Origin: Comamonas sp.
Lineage (GTDB): Bacteria > Pseudomonadota > Gammaproteobacteria > Burkholderiales > Burkholderiaceae_C
Direction of reading: 5' to 3'
NCBI GenBank assembly: GCA_015478895.1
Contig: JADMKK010000001.1
Span: forward strand, 1 to 49,790
DNA: 49,790 nucleotides
The notes beneath the pieces are model-generated. The model ran no database searches. It saw only the letters and a list, made by a program, of their open reading frames with translations, and was not told the origin of the DNA. Position numbers and translations under genes: made by a program. Every line of letters starts with the position of its first letter. Position 1 is the stretch's first letter. Shown in pieces: positions 8,973-16,134 of the stretch.

Positions 8973-9126
8973 GGCTCTCGTTCCCGGTTGTTGTTCTGTT
9001 CAAAGCGCACCCCACCCTCACCGCCTGAAAATTCAGACGCTGTGATATCTGTCTGCAGCACCCGCCTCTGGGGTTGGGTGCTATCACATGAAAAGGTGGG
9101 GCGTGTTGGGCGTTACACGCAAGTGC

Positions 9127-9597
9127 TTAGGCTTGTGGGCGGCACTTGTAGAGGTACTTGGATTCCATTTGCTGCACAATTTCGCCGCGCTGGTTGATGA
9201 CCGAGCGCTCAAACTTCACCACGCCGCGGTCGCCCTTGGAGGACAGCTTGCTCTCCAGCACTTTGGAGACCATGTGAATGGTGTCGCCGTGGAACACGGG
9301 GTTCAGCATGCGCCAGTTGTCCACCTGCAGCAGCGCAATCAGCGTGCCGTCATTCACACCGCTGGCGTACTGCAGGCCAGCAGCCACTGCGTAGATCAGC
9401 GGGCCGTGGGCAATGGGCTGGCCAAACGAGGTGGTCTTGAGGTACTCGTGGTTGGTGTGTACTTCATTGAAGTCACCCGACAGGCAGGCAAAGTTCACGA
9501 TGTCAGTGTTGGTGATCGTGCGTGCGGGGGTCTGAATCTCTTCACCGATGGTGAAGTCTTCGAAGTAACGGCCACGTGGAGTTGCTGCTTTGCTCAT
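9127..9597 (-). CDS. MaoC-like (R)-hydratase, catalytic Asp/His intact
   Basis: This single hot-dog-domain protein of 156 residues has the hydratase-2 motif: Asp42 and His47 in GDFNEVH, followed by PIAHGPL. Such proteins hydrate trans-2-enoyl-CoA. It is separated by about 79 bp, holding a hairpin, from the thiolase-like gene upstream in the transcript. A second MaoC-fold protein (11312-11785) lacks both catalytic residues. By comparison with the mycobacterial ChsH1/ChsH2 hydratase, where two MaoC domains form a heteromer, the two may work together; this is inference. Confidence 0.92.
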   Translation of the reverse strand: MSKAATPRGRYFEDFTIGEEIQTPARTITNTDIVNFACLSGDFNEVHTNHEYLKTTSFGQPIAHGPLIYAVAAGLQYASGVNDGTLIALLQVDNWRMLNPVFHGDTIHMVSKVLESKLSSKGDRGVVKFERSVINQRGEIVQQMESKYLYKCRPQA

Positions 9598-9637
9598 GGT
9601 GTCTGCCTCTGTATCTGTCTTGTTGTTTACTTAGCTA

Positions 9638-9667
9638 CGCTGGCTGTGGCGCTTGCTACAGCCAGCG
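9638..9667 (-). other. Intercistronic hairpin (10-bp stem)
   Basis: A perfect inverted repeat (cgctggctgt 9638-9647, acagccagcg 9658-9667, 10-nt loop) lies between the thiolase-like gene and the downstream MaoC gene. No U-run follows on the minus strand, so it is not a standard terminator. It may stabilise or process the message so that subunits are made in different amounts. Confidence 0.5.
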
Positions 9668-9676
9668 ACTTGGTGG

Positions 9677-10855
9677 TTAGCCTTTGTCGTTGGCCAGAAT
9701 CACGGTGCAATGCGAAGACAAGATGCCGCCTTCGTTGTGCACCAAGGCCACTTCTGCGCCGTTGACCTGGCGCTCGCCCAATCCACCGCGCAGCTGGCGC
9801 ACAGCTTCGACGATGCCAAACAGGCCGCCCGCCGCACCGGCATGGGCATGGCTCAACATGCCACCGTGGGTGTTGATGGGCAGATCACCACCCACGCGGC
9901 CACGGCCTTCGGCAAAGAAAGCGCCACCTTCACCGGGTTTGACAAAACCCAGCTCCTCCAGCTCGATGATCGGCACGATGGAGAAGCAGTCGTACAGCTG
10001 TGCTACGTCGATGTCTTTGGGGCCAAGGCCTGCCATCTCGTAAGCCACACGGCCCGACTCCGTTGCACCAAACTCGGTCAAGCTGGGCGCGCACATCAGG
10101 TGCTCGTGGGTGTGAAACTCGCCGATGCCCTGCAGGTACACGGGCTTGCACTTCAAGTCCTTGGCGCGCTCTGCCGAGGTCACGATGAAAGCGCCGCCCG
10201 CGTCCGACAGCAAGCAGCAGTCCAGCATGCCCAGCGGGTCAGCAATCGGTTTGGCCGACAGCACATCCTCCATGGTGATGGGCTTTTTCATGTGGGCGTT
10301 CGGGTGCAGCAAAGCATTGGCACGGGTGTTCACCGCAACGCTCGCCATTTGCTCCCGCGTGGTGCCGTACTTGTGCATGTGGCGCTGCGCGATCATGGCG
10401 TAGTAGCCCGGGATGGAGCCCCCATAAGGCTGCTCGTAGTACGGGTGGCCCACAGCCAGCAGCGTGGACACTGCGGCATCGCGGGACTGGCCTGTCGCAC
10501 GATTTTCACCTGCGCACACCAGGATCACTTCAGCCTGACCCGAGGCAATTGCTTCGGCTGCGTGCTTGAGCATGATGGCGGGCGAACCACCACCGACGAC
10601 CATCGATGCGTTATAGCGCGGCTGGATGCCCAGGTACTCACACATCACTGAGCCCAGCATGAAGTACGGCTCTGTGAACGAATATGCAGTGAGCAAACCG
10701 TCGATGTCTGAGACTTTGAGGCCAGCATCGTCGAGCGCACGTTTGCATGCTTGGGCATTCAGGCCCAGACCCGTCATGTGCGGCACGCGGCCAATTTCTG
10801 ACTCACCCACGCCAACGATGGCGATCTTGTTCTTGAGAGATGTAGGTTGTTTCAT
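9677..10855 (-). CDS. Thiolase-like lipid-transfer/aldolase protein lacking the nucleophilic Cys
   Basis: The 392-residue protein has the thiolase fold typical of SCP2-thiolase/Ltp proteins: IAIVGVGESEIGR at the N-terminus, LYDCFSIVPIIELEELGF at 287-304, and NTHGGMLSHAHAGAAGG near the C-terminus (His336/His338). Where true thiolases have the CASG nucleophile, this protein reads VVGGGS (86-91) with no Cys, so classical thiolysis is unlikely. The mycobacterial Ltp2 enzyme, which works with a DUF35 partner, is a retro-aldolase with the same kind of replacement. The adjacent DUF35 gene ends 9 bp before this start. I infer an acyl-CoA lyase; a non-catalytic carrier role cannot be excluded. GAGGAGG precedes the ATG. 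Confidence 0.88.
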   Translation of the reverse strand: MKQPTSLKNKIAIVGVGESEIGRVPHMTGLGLNAQACKRALDDAGLKVSDIDGLLTAYSFTEPYFMLGSVMCEYLGIQPRYNASMVVGGGSPAIMLKHAAEAIASGQAEVILVCAGENRATGQSRDAAVSTLLAVGHPYYEQPYGGSIPGYYAMIAQRHMHKYGTTREQMASVAVNTRANALLHPNAHMKKPITMEDVLSAKPIADPLGMLDCCLLSDAGGAFIVTSAERAKDLKCKPVYLQGIGEFHTHEHLMCAPSLTEFGATESGRVAYEMAGLGPKDIDVAQLYDCFSIVPIIELEELGFVKPGEGGAFFAEGRGRVGGDLPINTHGGMLSHAHAGAAGGLFGIVEAVRQLRGGLGERQVNGAEVALVHNEGGILSSHCTVILANDKG

Positions 10856-10864
10856 AAAGCCTCC

Positions 10865-11275
10865 TCAGACCTCAACACGTTGGAACTGAGGCAGCTGGTC
10901 ACCGTCGCCACGGTCTTCAAAGACCAGCGTCAGCGCATCACCAATTTTTGTCTTTAGCGCGTTCTCGCCCAGAACGTTGGCCATCATGCGGGGGCCTTCT
11001 TGCAAGTCCACCAGCACCACCACGTATGGCACCAGGTGCGCAAAGCGTGGATCCGACGCACGGCGAATGATGGTGTAGCTGTGCACGGTGCCTTTACCGC
11101 TGGCCTCGATCCACTGCAGGTCGTCAGACCAGCAAGTCGGGCATACATGGCGCGGCATAAAGTGCACTTGGCCGCAAGCATTGCATTTGCGAATGAGCAA
11201 CTTGTTCTCGCGGGCGCCCTGCCAGTAAGGCTGAGAGTCTGCGTTGGATATGGGTTTAGGAAGCGTGCTGTCCAC
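10865..11275 (-). CDS. DUF35 zinc-ribbon/OB-fold acyl-CoA-binding protein
   Basis: The 136-residue protein has a zinc ribbon made of Cys31, Cys34, Cys45 and Cys48 followed by an OB-fold (KGTVHSYTIIRR, then YVVVLVDLQEGPRMMANV). DUF35 proteins pair with thiolase-like enzymes, for example ChsH2 with Ltp2 in steroid side-chain breakdown and BbsA with BbsB in benzylsuccinate oxidation. Here the gene lies between a MaoC gene and the thiolase-like gene, which supports such a complex. Translation probably begins at a GTG at 11275, since AGGAG lies 5 nt upstream and no suitable ATG is present. Confidence 0.9.
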   Translation of the reverse strand: MDSTLPKPISNADSQPYWQGARENKLLIRKCNACGQVHFMPRHVCPTCWSDDLQWIEASGKGTVHSYTIIRRASDPRFAHLVPYVVVLVDLQEGPRMMANVLGENALKTKIGDALTLVFEDRGDGDQLPQFQRVEV

Positions 11276-11311
11276 GTGATCTCCTGATTTGTTGTTCTTG
11301 GTTTTCTGGGC

Positions 11312-11785
11312 TTAGGCGGCAGTCGCTGGCGCTTCTACATAAGCTTGGGTACGGATCATTCGGGTCGACAGGTAGCTGATCACCACCTCGCCCTTTTGAT
11401 TGACCACTTCGTGCGCGGTGACCACCACGCCGCGATCGGGCTTGCTGGTGGCTTTCTTGGAATGCATGCGCACACGGTTCTTCAAGGTATCGCCTGCAAA
11501 CACAGGCTTCAAAAATTTGGGCGACAGCTCCATCAGGAAAATGCCGCGTTTGCGCGTCAAACCTTCGCTCATGACCAGGCCTTCAGCAATGCACAGGCCA
11601 AACAAGCCAGGAGCCATGCGCGCACCGTAATCCGCAGAGTTCTTCACATAGTTCATGTCCGTGAAAGTTGGTGTATGAAACTTATGCAAATCAACGAATT
11701 TCGCAATGTCCTCATCGGTCACCACGGTCGATTGCGTTTCATATGACCAGTCTTCGGAATAGTCTTCAAAGTACGGTGCGCTCAT
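11312..11785 (-). CDS. MaoC-fold protein with degenerate active site
   Basis: This 157-residue hot-dog protein aligns over its whole length with the MaoC hydratase at 9127-9597, but the Asp and His of the hydratase motif are replaced by Phe36 and Phe41 (HKFHTPTF in place of SGDFNEVH), and the AHG that follows becomes APG. It should therefore not hydrate by itself. The position next to DUF35 recalls ChsH2, in which a MaoC domain and a DUF35 domain are fused; here they are separate genes. AGGAG precedes the ATG. A role as structural or substrate-binding half of a heteromeric hydratase is inference. Confidence 0.85.
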   Translation of the reverse strand: MSAPYFEDYSEDWSYETQSTVVTDEDIAKFVDLHKFHTPTFTDMNYVKNSADYGARMAPGLFGLCIAEGLVMSEGLTRKRGIFLMELSPKFLKPVFAGDTLKNRVRMHSKKATSKPDRGVVVTAHEVVNQKGEVVISYLSTRMIRTQAYVEAPATAA

Positions 11786-11810
11786 GGCTATCTCCTGCTT
11801 AGATGGTGAA

Positions 11811-13016
11811 TTAGTAAGAACGTGGCAGGCCCAGCACGTGCTGGCTGACGTAGTTCAAAACCATGTTGGGAGAAACAGGCGCGATCTGGAACACGCGGGT
11901 GTCGCGGAAACGGCGCTCAATGTGGTATTCCTTGGCCAGACCGAAGCCCCCGTGTGTCTGCATACAGACGTTGGCCAGTTCCCACGATGCGTCAGACGCC
12001 AGCATCTTGGCAATGTTGGCTTCGCCGCCGCAGTGTTCATTGCGGTCAAACTTCTCGGCAGCCTTCCAGCGCAATGCGTCTGCGGCTTCCAGGTGGGCAT
12101 AACCCAATGCAATAGGGAACTGCACACCTTGGTTGGCACCGATAGGCTTGCCAAACAGCACACGCTCCTTGGCGTAATTGACTGCCTTTTCCACAAACCA
12201 GCGGCCGTCACCAATGGCTTCGGAAGCGATGATGATGCGCTCGGCATTCAGACCGTCCAGCAGGTACTTGAAGCCCTTGCCCTCTTCGCCGATCAGCGAA
12301 GTTTCTGGTACACGCATGTGGTCGTAGAAGACTTCATAGGTGTGGTGGTTGAACATCACGTCGATCTTGCGGCTGGAATACTGCTTGGGATCAACATTGC
12401 GCTTGTCCACCAGAAATGCCGAGATACCTTGGTAAGCCTTGGCAGGATCCTTAGGGGGGCTAGTACGTGCGAACACCATGAATGCGTCGGTGTAGTCAAA
12501 GCGCGAAGTCCACAGCTTCTGGCCTGTAATCACCCACTCATTGCCTTCTTTGACGGCCTTGGTCTGCAGCTTGGAAGTGTCGGTACCGGCATTGGGTTCG
12601 GTCAGCGAGAAAGACTGCAGACGTACCTTGCCTGCGCACACTTCTTCCAGAATCTTGCGTTTTTGCTCGTCGGTGCCGTGGCGCGCCAAGATACCCATCA
12701 TGAACATCTGGCCGTGGATCATGGAGCCCACGCCACCGGAGCGGTGCATTTCTTCCACGATCGTGCAAGCGTGCTCCAGACCCAGACCCATGCCGCCGTA
12801 TTCCTCAGGAATCATTACGGTGTGCAGCTTGGCGTCCATCAATGCTTTGACGTAGTCGTGCGGGAAGGCTTCTTCCTTGTCCAGCTTGGCAAAGTACTCA
12901 TCACCGAAACGGCTGGTCACGGCCTGCGTGGCCTGCAGCACGTCTGCACGGGTGATGCCGGAGGGATGTGCGCCACTTTGAATGGATGCGGGACGCTCTA
13001 AGGTTGCTGTGCTCAT
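11811..13016 (-). CDS. Acyl-CoA dehydrogenase with helix-G catalytic Glu
   Basis: The 401-residue protein is an acyl-CoA dehydrogenase (SLTEPNAGTDTSKL; THGGFGLAKEYHIERRFRD), but at the usual catalytic position it has Pro380 (QIAPVSP instead of QIYEGTS). A Glu is present at 259 in GLNAERIIIA, which matches the alternative position used by isovaleryl-CoA and long-chain acyl-CoA dehydrogenases. This points to a branched or bulky acyl-CoA substrate, which is inference. It is transcribed just ahead of the MaoC/DUF35/thiolase-like group. The ribosome-binding site before 13016 is weak. Confidence 0.92.
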   Translation of the reverse strand: MSTATLERPASIQSGAHPSGITRADVLQATQAVTSRFGDEYFAKLDKEEAFPHDYVKALMDAKLHTVMIPEEYGGMGLGLEHACTIVEEMHRSGGVGSMIHGQMFMMGILARHGTDEQKRKILEEVCAGKVRLQSFSLTEPNAGTDTSKLQTKAVKEGNEWVITGQKLWTSRFDYTDAFMVFARTSPPKDPAKAYQGISAFLVDKRNVDPKQYSSRKIDVMFNHHTYEVFYDHMRVPETSLIGEEGKGFKYLLDGLNAERIIIASEAIGDGRWFVEKAVNYAKERVLFGKPIGANQGVQFPIALGYAHLEAADALRWKAAEKFDRNEHCGGEANIAKMLASDASWELANVCMQTHGGFGLAKEYHIERRFRDTRVFQIAPVSPNMVLNYVSQHVLGLPRSY

Positions 13017-13055
13017 ACGTTGCTTTCGAGGGGTTGATCAGGGGATGGATGAAAT

Positions 13056-14303
13056 TCAAGCGACTGAAGCCAGCGCCTGTGTTTTGCCGAATGCGCCCTC
13101 TTCTTCCAGGCGCTCAATGTCTTGGGCCGACAAATTCAGTGCTTTGCGCAAGACCGCATCACGGTGTTCGCCCAGCAAAGGCACCAGATCGCTGCCGGGG
13201 GCCGGGTCAAAACGTGTGGCATCGACGGGCAGCTGCATGGTTCCGCCGATACCGTCACGCACCGTGCGGAAAGAACCGCGCAGCTGCATGTAGTCGTGCT
13301 CGGTCAGCTCATTCATGTTCAGAATGCTGGCCACCGGCACATCCACAGCGTTGAGCTTGGCCACGATCTCTTCGCGGGTGAACTGGCGTGTGAACTCTTC
13401 CGTCAAGGTGTGCACTTCGTGCTGGCGCTTGGCGCGCTCGACATACTTGGCGTAGCGCGCATCGGTGCCCAGCTCGGGGCGCTGCATGGCATCGCACAGG
13501 CGGGCCCAGAAGTCATCGCGGTTCACGCCGATGTTCACAAAGCCGTCGGAGGCTGGGAAAGCGCCGTAAGGCACACCGTGAAAATTGTTGGAGCCGGCAA
13601 AGGCGCGCAATTCAGCGCTGGCCGACTGCTCACGGGCCAAGGCCACGCTCACCATCGGCAGCGAGCACTCGACCATGCTCAAGTCCAGCACGCGGCCAAT
13701 TCCGTGCTGCTCTTGGTTGCGCAGTGCCAGCAAGATGGCCGAATGCGCAGTCATGCCTGCCAGGATGTCGCCCATCGCAAAGCCACACCACACGGGGTTG
13801 CCGTCGTGGTCCCGGGTCAGGCTGGTGGTGCCCGACATGGCTTCTGCCACCATGGCCAGACCGGCCACTTCGGTGTATTTGCCCGCATTTTGCAAACCAA
13901 AGCCGGAGATGCACGCCACGATCAGGCGGGGGTAGCGCTTGACCAGATCCTCGGGGTACAGGCCCAGACGCTTCAAGGCACCACCGCGCATATTGGTCAG
14001 CAGCACATCGGCGCCTTCCAGCAACTGGTGCAGCGTTTGCAAACCTTTTTCGTTTTTCAAGTTCAGCGTGATGCTTTGCTTGCCGCGATTGAGCGCGCCG
14101 AAATAGCCCGAGATTTCTTTGCCATCTTGCTGCCGCATGGGCTCGCGGTGACGCGTCAGCTCGCCTTCTGGAGGCTCAACCTTGACGACGGTGGCGCCCT
14201 CTTCTGCCAGCAACTGACCGCAGTAAGGGCCTGCGATCAGGTGGGACAGCTCAATGACCTTGACACCTTGCAGCGGCGATGGAGTGGTACTGGAAGCAGA
14301 CAT
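13056..14303 (-). CDS. Family III CoA-transferase (CaiB/BaiF), catalytic Asp replaced by Ala
   Basis: The 415-residue protein has a clear CaiB/BaiF core (LIAGPYCGQLLAEEGATVVKVE; LNRGKQSITLNL; later VLDLSMVECS). When aligned by the shared SG dipeptide with the paralogue at 7728-8972, the position of the catalytic Asp159 is Ala150 (GLAMVAEAMSG). It is therefore either a non-catalytic partner subunit, or an enzyme of different chemistry. It is the first gene of the 15-gene run and is followed after 39 bp by the acyl-CoA dehydrogenase gene. The start at 14303 lacks a strong Shine-Dalgarno sequence. Confidence 0.88.
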   Translation of the reverse strand: MSASSTTPSPLQGVKVIELSHLIAGPYCGQLLAEEGATVVKVEPPEGELTRHREPMRQQDGKEISGYFGALNRGKQSITLNLKNEKGLQTLHQLLEGADVLLTNMRGGALKRLGLYPEDLVKRYPRLIVACISGFGLQNAGKYTEVAGLAMVAEAMSGTTSLTRDHDGNPVWCGFAMGDILAGMTAHSAILLALRNQEQHGIGRVLDLSMVECSLPMVSVALAREQSASAELRAFAGSNNFHGVPYGAFPASDGFVNIGVNRDDFWARLCDAMQRPELGTDARYAKYVERAKRQHEVHTLTEEFTRQFTREEIVAKLNAVDVPVASILNMNELTEHDYMQLRGSFRTVRDGIGGTMQLPVDATRFDPAPGSDLVPLLGEHRDAVLRKALNLSAQDIERLEEEGAFGKTQALASVA

Positions 14304-14766
14304 TGGTTTAAGCGGTTGGGTTAATCTGAGGGATAGTTTCAGATTCCGCTGAGTTAATGTCGAGTTGCTTTTTTTAGCAGTTATGGAAAGTTTTACTTAC
14401 CAAGAAAATTGTTTTCTCAGGCAGTTTTAGGTGTTAACGCGGAGATTTACATCCAGCGTTTTCATGCGCCTCCAAGGGGATACTTTTTCTAACCCGCAGT
14501 GAACAAAGAGATATTCAAATATTTCCAGCTCTTCAGCGCTGGCACAGCAACTAGGTATATTCCCTAAATTAATCGGGCCGGGTATTGCACTATTGCCCCG
14601 CTTAAAAACATAACAAACAAGAAATAAATAAAAAAAGTAGCTGCAGGCCCTAGTGTTAACTTGCTTTCAAAAAGGTTTGAACCTGAAAACAAGGTTTTAT
14701 CAGGGCATACAGCTACTTTTTAGATAGCAATGCTCATTGCGGCAACTGTCACCGTTCTCTGGGCTT
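14304..14766. other. 463-bp intergenic region upstream of the catabolic run
   Basis: No gene was found here. It should hold the promoter of the run starting at 14303, but I see no convincing -35/-10 pair. The palindromic string atattcaaatat (about 14512-14523) could be part of an operator. Two fragments of the dispersed repeat lie near 14632-14656 and 14702-14729. The region is more AT-rich than the flanking genes. Confidence 0.4.
14702..14729 (-). repeat. Partial dispersed repeat
   Basis: The string agggcatacagctacttttt followed by agatagc resembles the complement of the repeat at 6-50 (aagggc, ggtagct, atagc) and sits just past the end of the MmgE/PrpD gene. A second fragment with the opposite direction, gtagctgcaggccct, is at about 14637-14651. 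Confidence 0.4.
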
Positions 14767-16134
14767 TTATGCAGCAGCGCCTTTCGTTGCGACCAACACA
14801 TCCACCAACTCGCGGCTCGAAGCCAGCGCATCGACCTGCCACAGTGTCTGCAGCACATGGCGCGCTCGGGGCTCGTCTCCCCAAGGCGCAAACAAGTCCA
14901 TGAACTTGACTTCCAGTTCTGCGTCCGTCATCGGGTCGTGCGCATGCCCCCGAGGGTTGGGTTGCAGGTAGCGATGCACTTGACCTTGCGCATCCGTCAC
15001 ACTGATGCGTGTCTGCGCCTGGGCCGGAAAGGCCTGTGTCATGGCCGGCGAGGCCACCACGGCAATGCGATCCATCAAGGCTTTGGTATCGGCTCGCACC
15101 AGCTGCTCAGTGCTGTAGGCGGAGGATGCGAGCTTGCCATCCAGCCACGCGGTCGCCACCGCATACGGCAAGCTGTGGTCTGCCGTCTCCCGGTTGCTAG
15201 GTTGCCAGCGCTGGGCATCACTGCCCATGGCCTGGTAGGCCGCTTCATACGTTTCAATCTGGATGGATTGCACCGCTGAAGCTGCCACTTGCTCGCGCAA
15301 GGCCAGGGCTGCATCCACGGCAGACTGGCCGTGGTAGCACACAGGGTGGCGCTTCAAATGGGTACTCGCGATCAAAGGCATGCCTTGCCCGACACGCCAT
15401 TCAAAAGCGCCCAGGATGGTCTGCAAACCCCCGCGCCCTTGCACCACTGCGCTGGGGCCCGTCATGCCGGCTTGCGCCATCAGCGCTGCAAACACGCCGT
15501 TGCGCGCACCGTTGGGGCCACCACAGCCTTTCCAGTCTGAAAGCTCTCCGCAGCGCACGTTGTACAAGTGCACATTGGCAACCAAGCACAGTGACAGTGC
15601 ATGCGCTGTCTGCGCGGCATCCAGCCCCAGCAGACGCGCAGCACCGGCTGCTGTGCCCACTGCCGCCGCAGTGCCTTGGTCCACGCCCTTGGCGGCCATG
15701 GCCACTGCATCGCACAGGCCAACATACACCTCATACGCTGCAACAACTGCCGTGATCAGCGTACTGCCTGCGCTGTCTGTAGCCTCCGCCACAGCCACCA
15801 GGCCGCCGAGCATGTCACTGGGGTGGCCATTGCTGCGCGCGAGCACCGTGTCGCTCAAATCCAGGTAACGCAGCAAGGTGCCATTGGTAAACGCAGCCAT
15901 TTCCACCGAAGTAGTCTGGCCGCTCCCCCACAGGCGCGCCGACAGCGGGCCTGCATAGCGCGCAGCCATGGCCTGCATCTGCTGACAAAATGGCTCGGCG
16001 GCAGCGGCGGCCGCACACGCCACGCTGTCAATGATGCGCCGCCGCGCCTCATGCACGGCCTGAGGTGGTAGCTGCGCAAACTGCAGCCCCTGCACATAGT
16101 CTGCAAGGGCAAGCACGCTCTGGTCGCTGCTCAT
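14767..16134 (-). CDS. MmgE/PrpD family protein (2-methylcitrate dehydratase-like subgroup)
   Basis: The 455-residue protein belongs to the MmgE/PrpD fold, which includes 2-methylcitrate dehydratase and cis-aconitate decarboxylase. The segment RYLDLSDTVLARSNGHPSDMLG is close to the PrpD dehydratase subgroup. The true start is taken as the ATG at 16134, which overlaps the stop of the upstream paralogue as ATGA, rather than a codon 52 residues earlier that would add a low-complexity, non-homologous leader. The substrate is unknown; hydroxylated di- or tricarboxylic acids are typical of the family. No methylcitrate synthase or lyase gene is nearby. Confidence 0.9.
   Translation of the reverse strand: MSSDQSVLALADYVQGLQFAQLPPQAVHEARRRIIDSVACAAAAAAEPFCQQMQAMAARYAGPLSARLWGSGQTTSVEMAAFTNGTLLRYLDLSDTVLARSNGHPSDMLGGLVAVAEATDSAGSTLITAVVAAYEVYVGLCDAVAMAAKGVDQGTAAAVGTAAGAARLLGLDAAQTAHALSLCLVANVHLYNVRCGELSDWKGCGGPNGARNGVFAALMAQAGMTGPSAVVQGRGGLQTILGAFEWRVGQGMPLIASTHLKRHPVCYHGQSAVDAALALREQVAASAVQSIQIETYEAAYQAMGSDAQRWQPSNRETADHSLPYAVATAWLDGKLASSAYSTEQLVRADTKALMDRIAVVASPAMTQAFPAQAQTRISVTDAQGQVHRYLQPNPRGHAHDPMTDAELEVKFMDLFAPWGDEPRARHVLQTLWQVDALASSRELVDVLVATKGAAA

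Noticed and set aside
8973-9126. Possible internal terminator or promoter between the MaoC and CoA-transferase genes
   Set aside because: Complementary strings ccccacc (9010-9016) and ggtgggg (9094-9100) exist but are about 80 bp apart with no T-run, so no call is justified.
918-14303. Assignment of the cluster to steroid or cholate degradation
   Set aside because: The igr-like parts fit, but ring-degradation genes such as kshAB, hsaC or ipdAB are not in the window, so the substrate remains open.
918-14303. Assignment to benzylsuccinate (bbs) oxidation
   Set aside because: Paired CaiB proteins and DUF35 with a thiolase-like protein are shared, but the thiolase-like protein lacks Cys and no benzylsuccinate synthase is present; the genome also looks aerobic (hemF).
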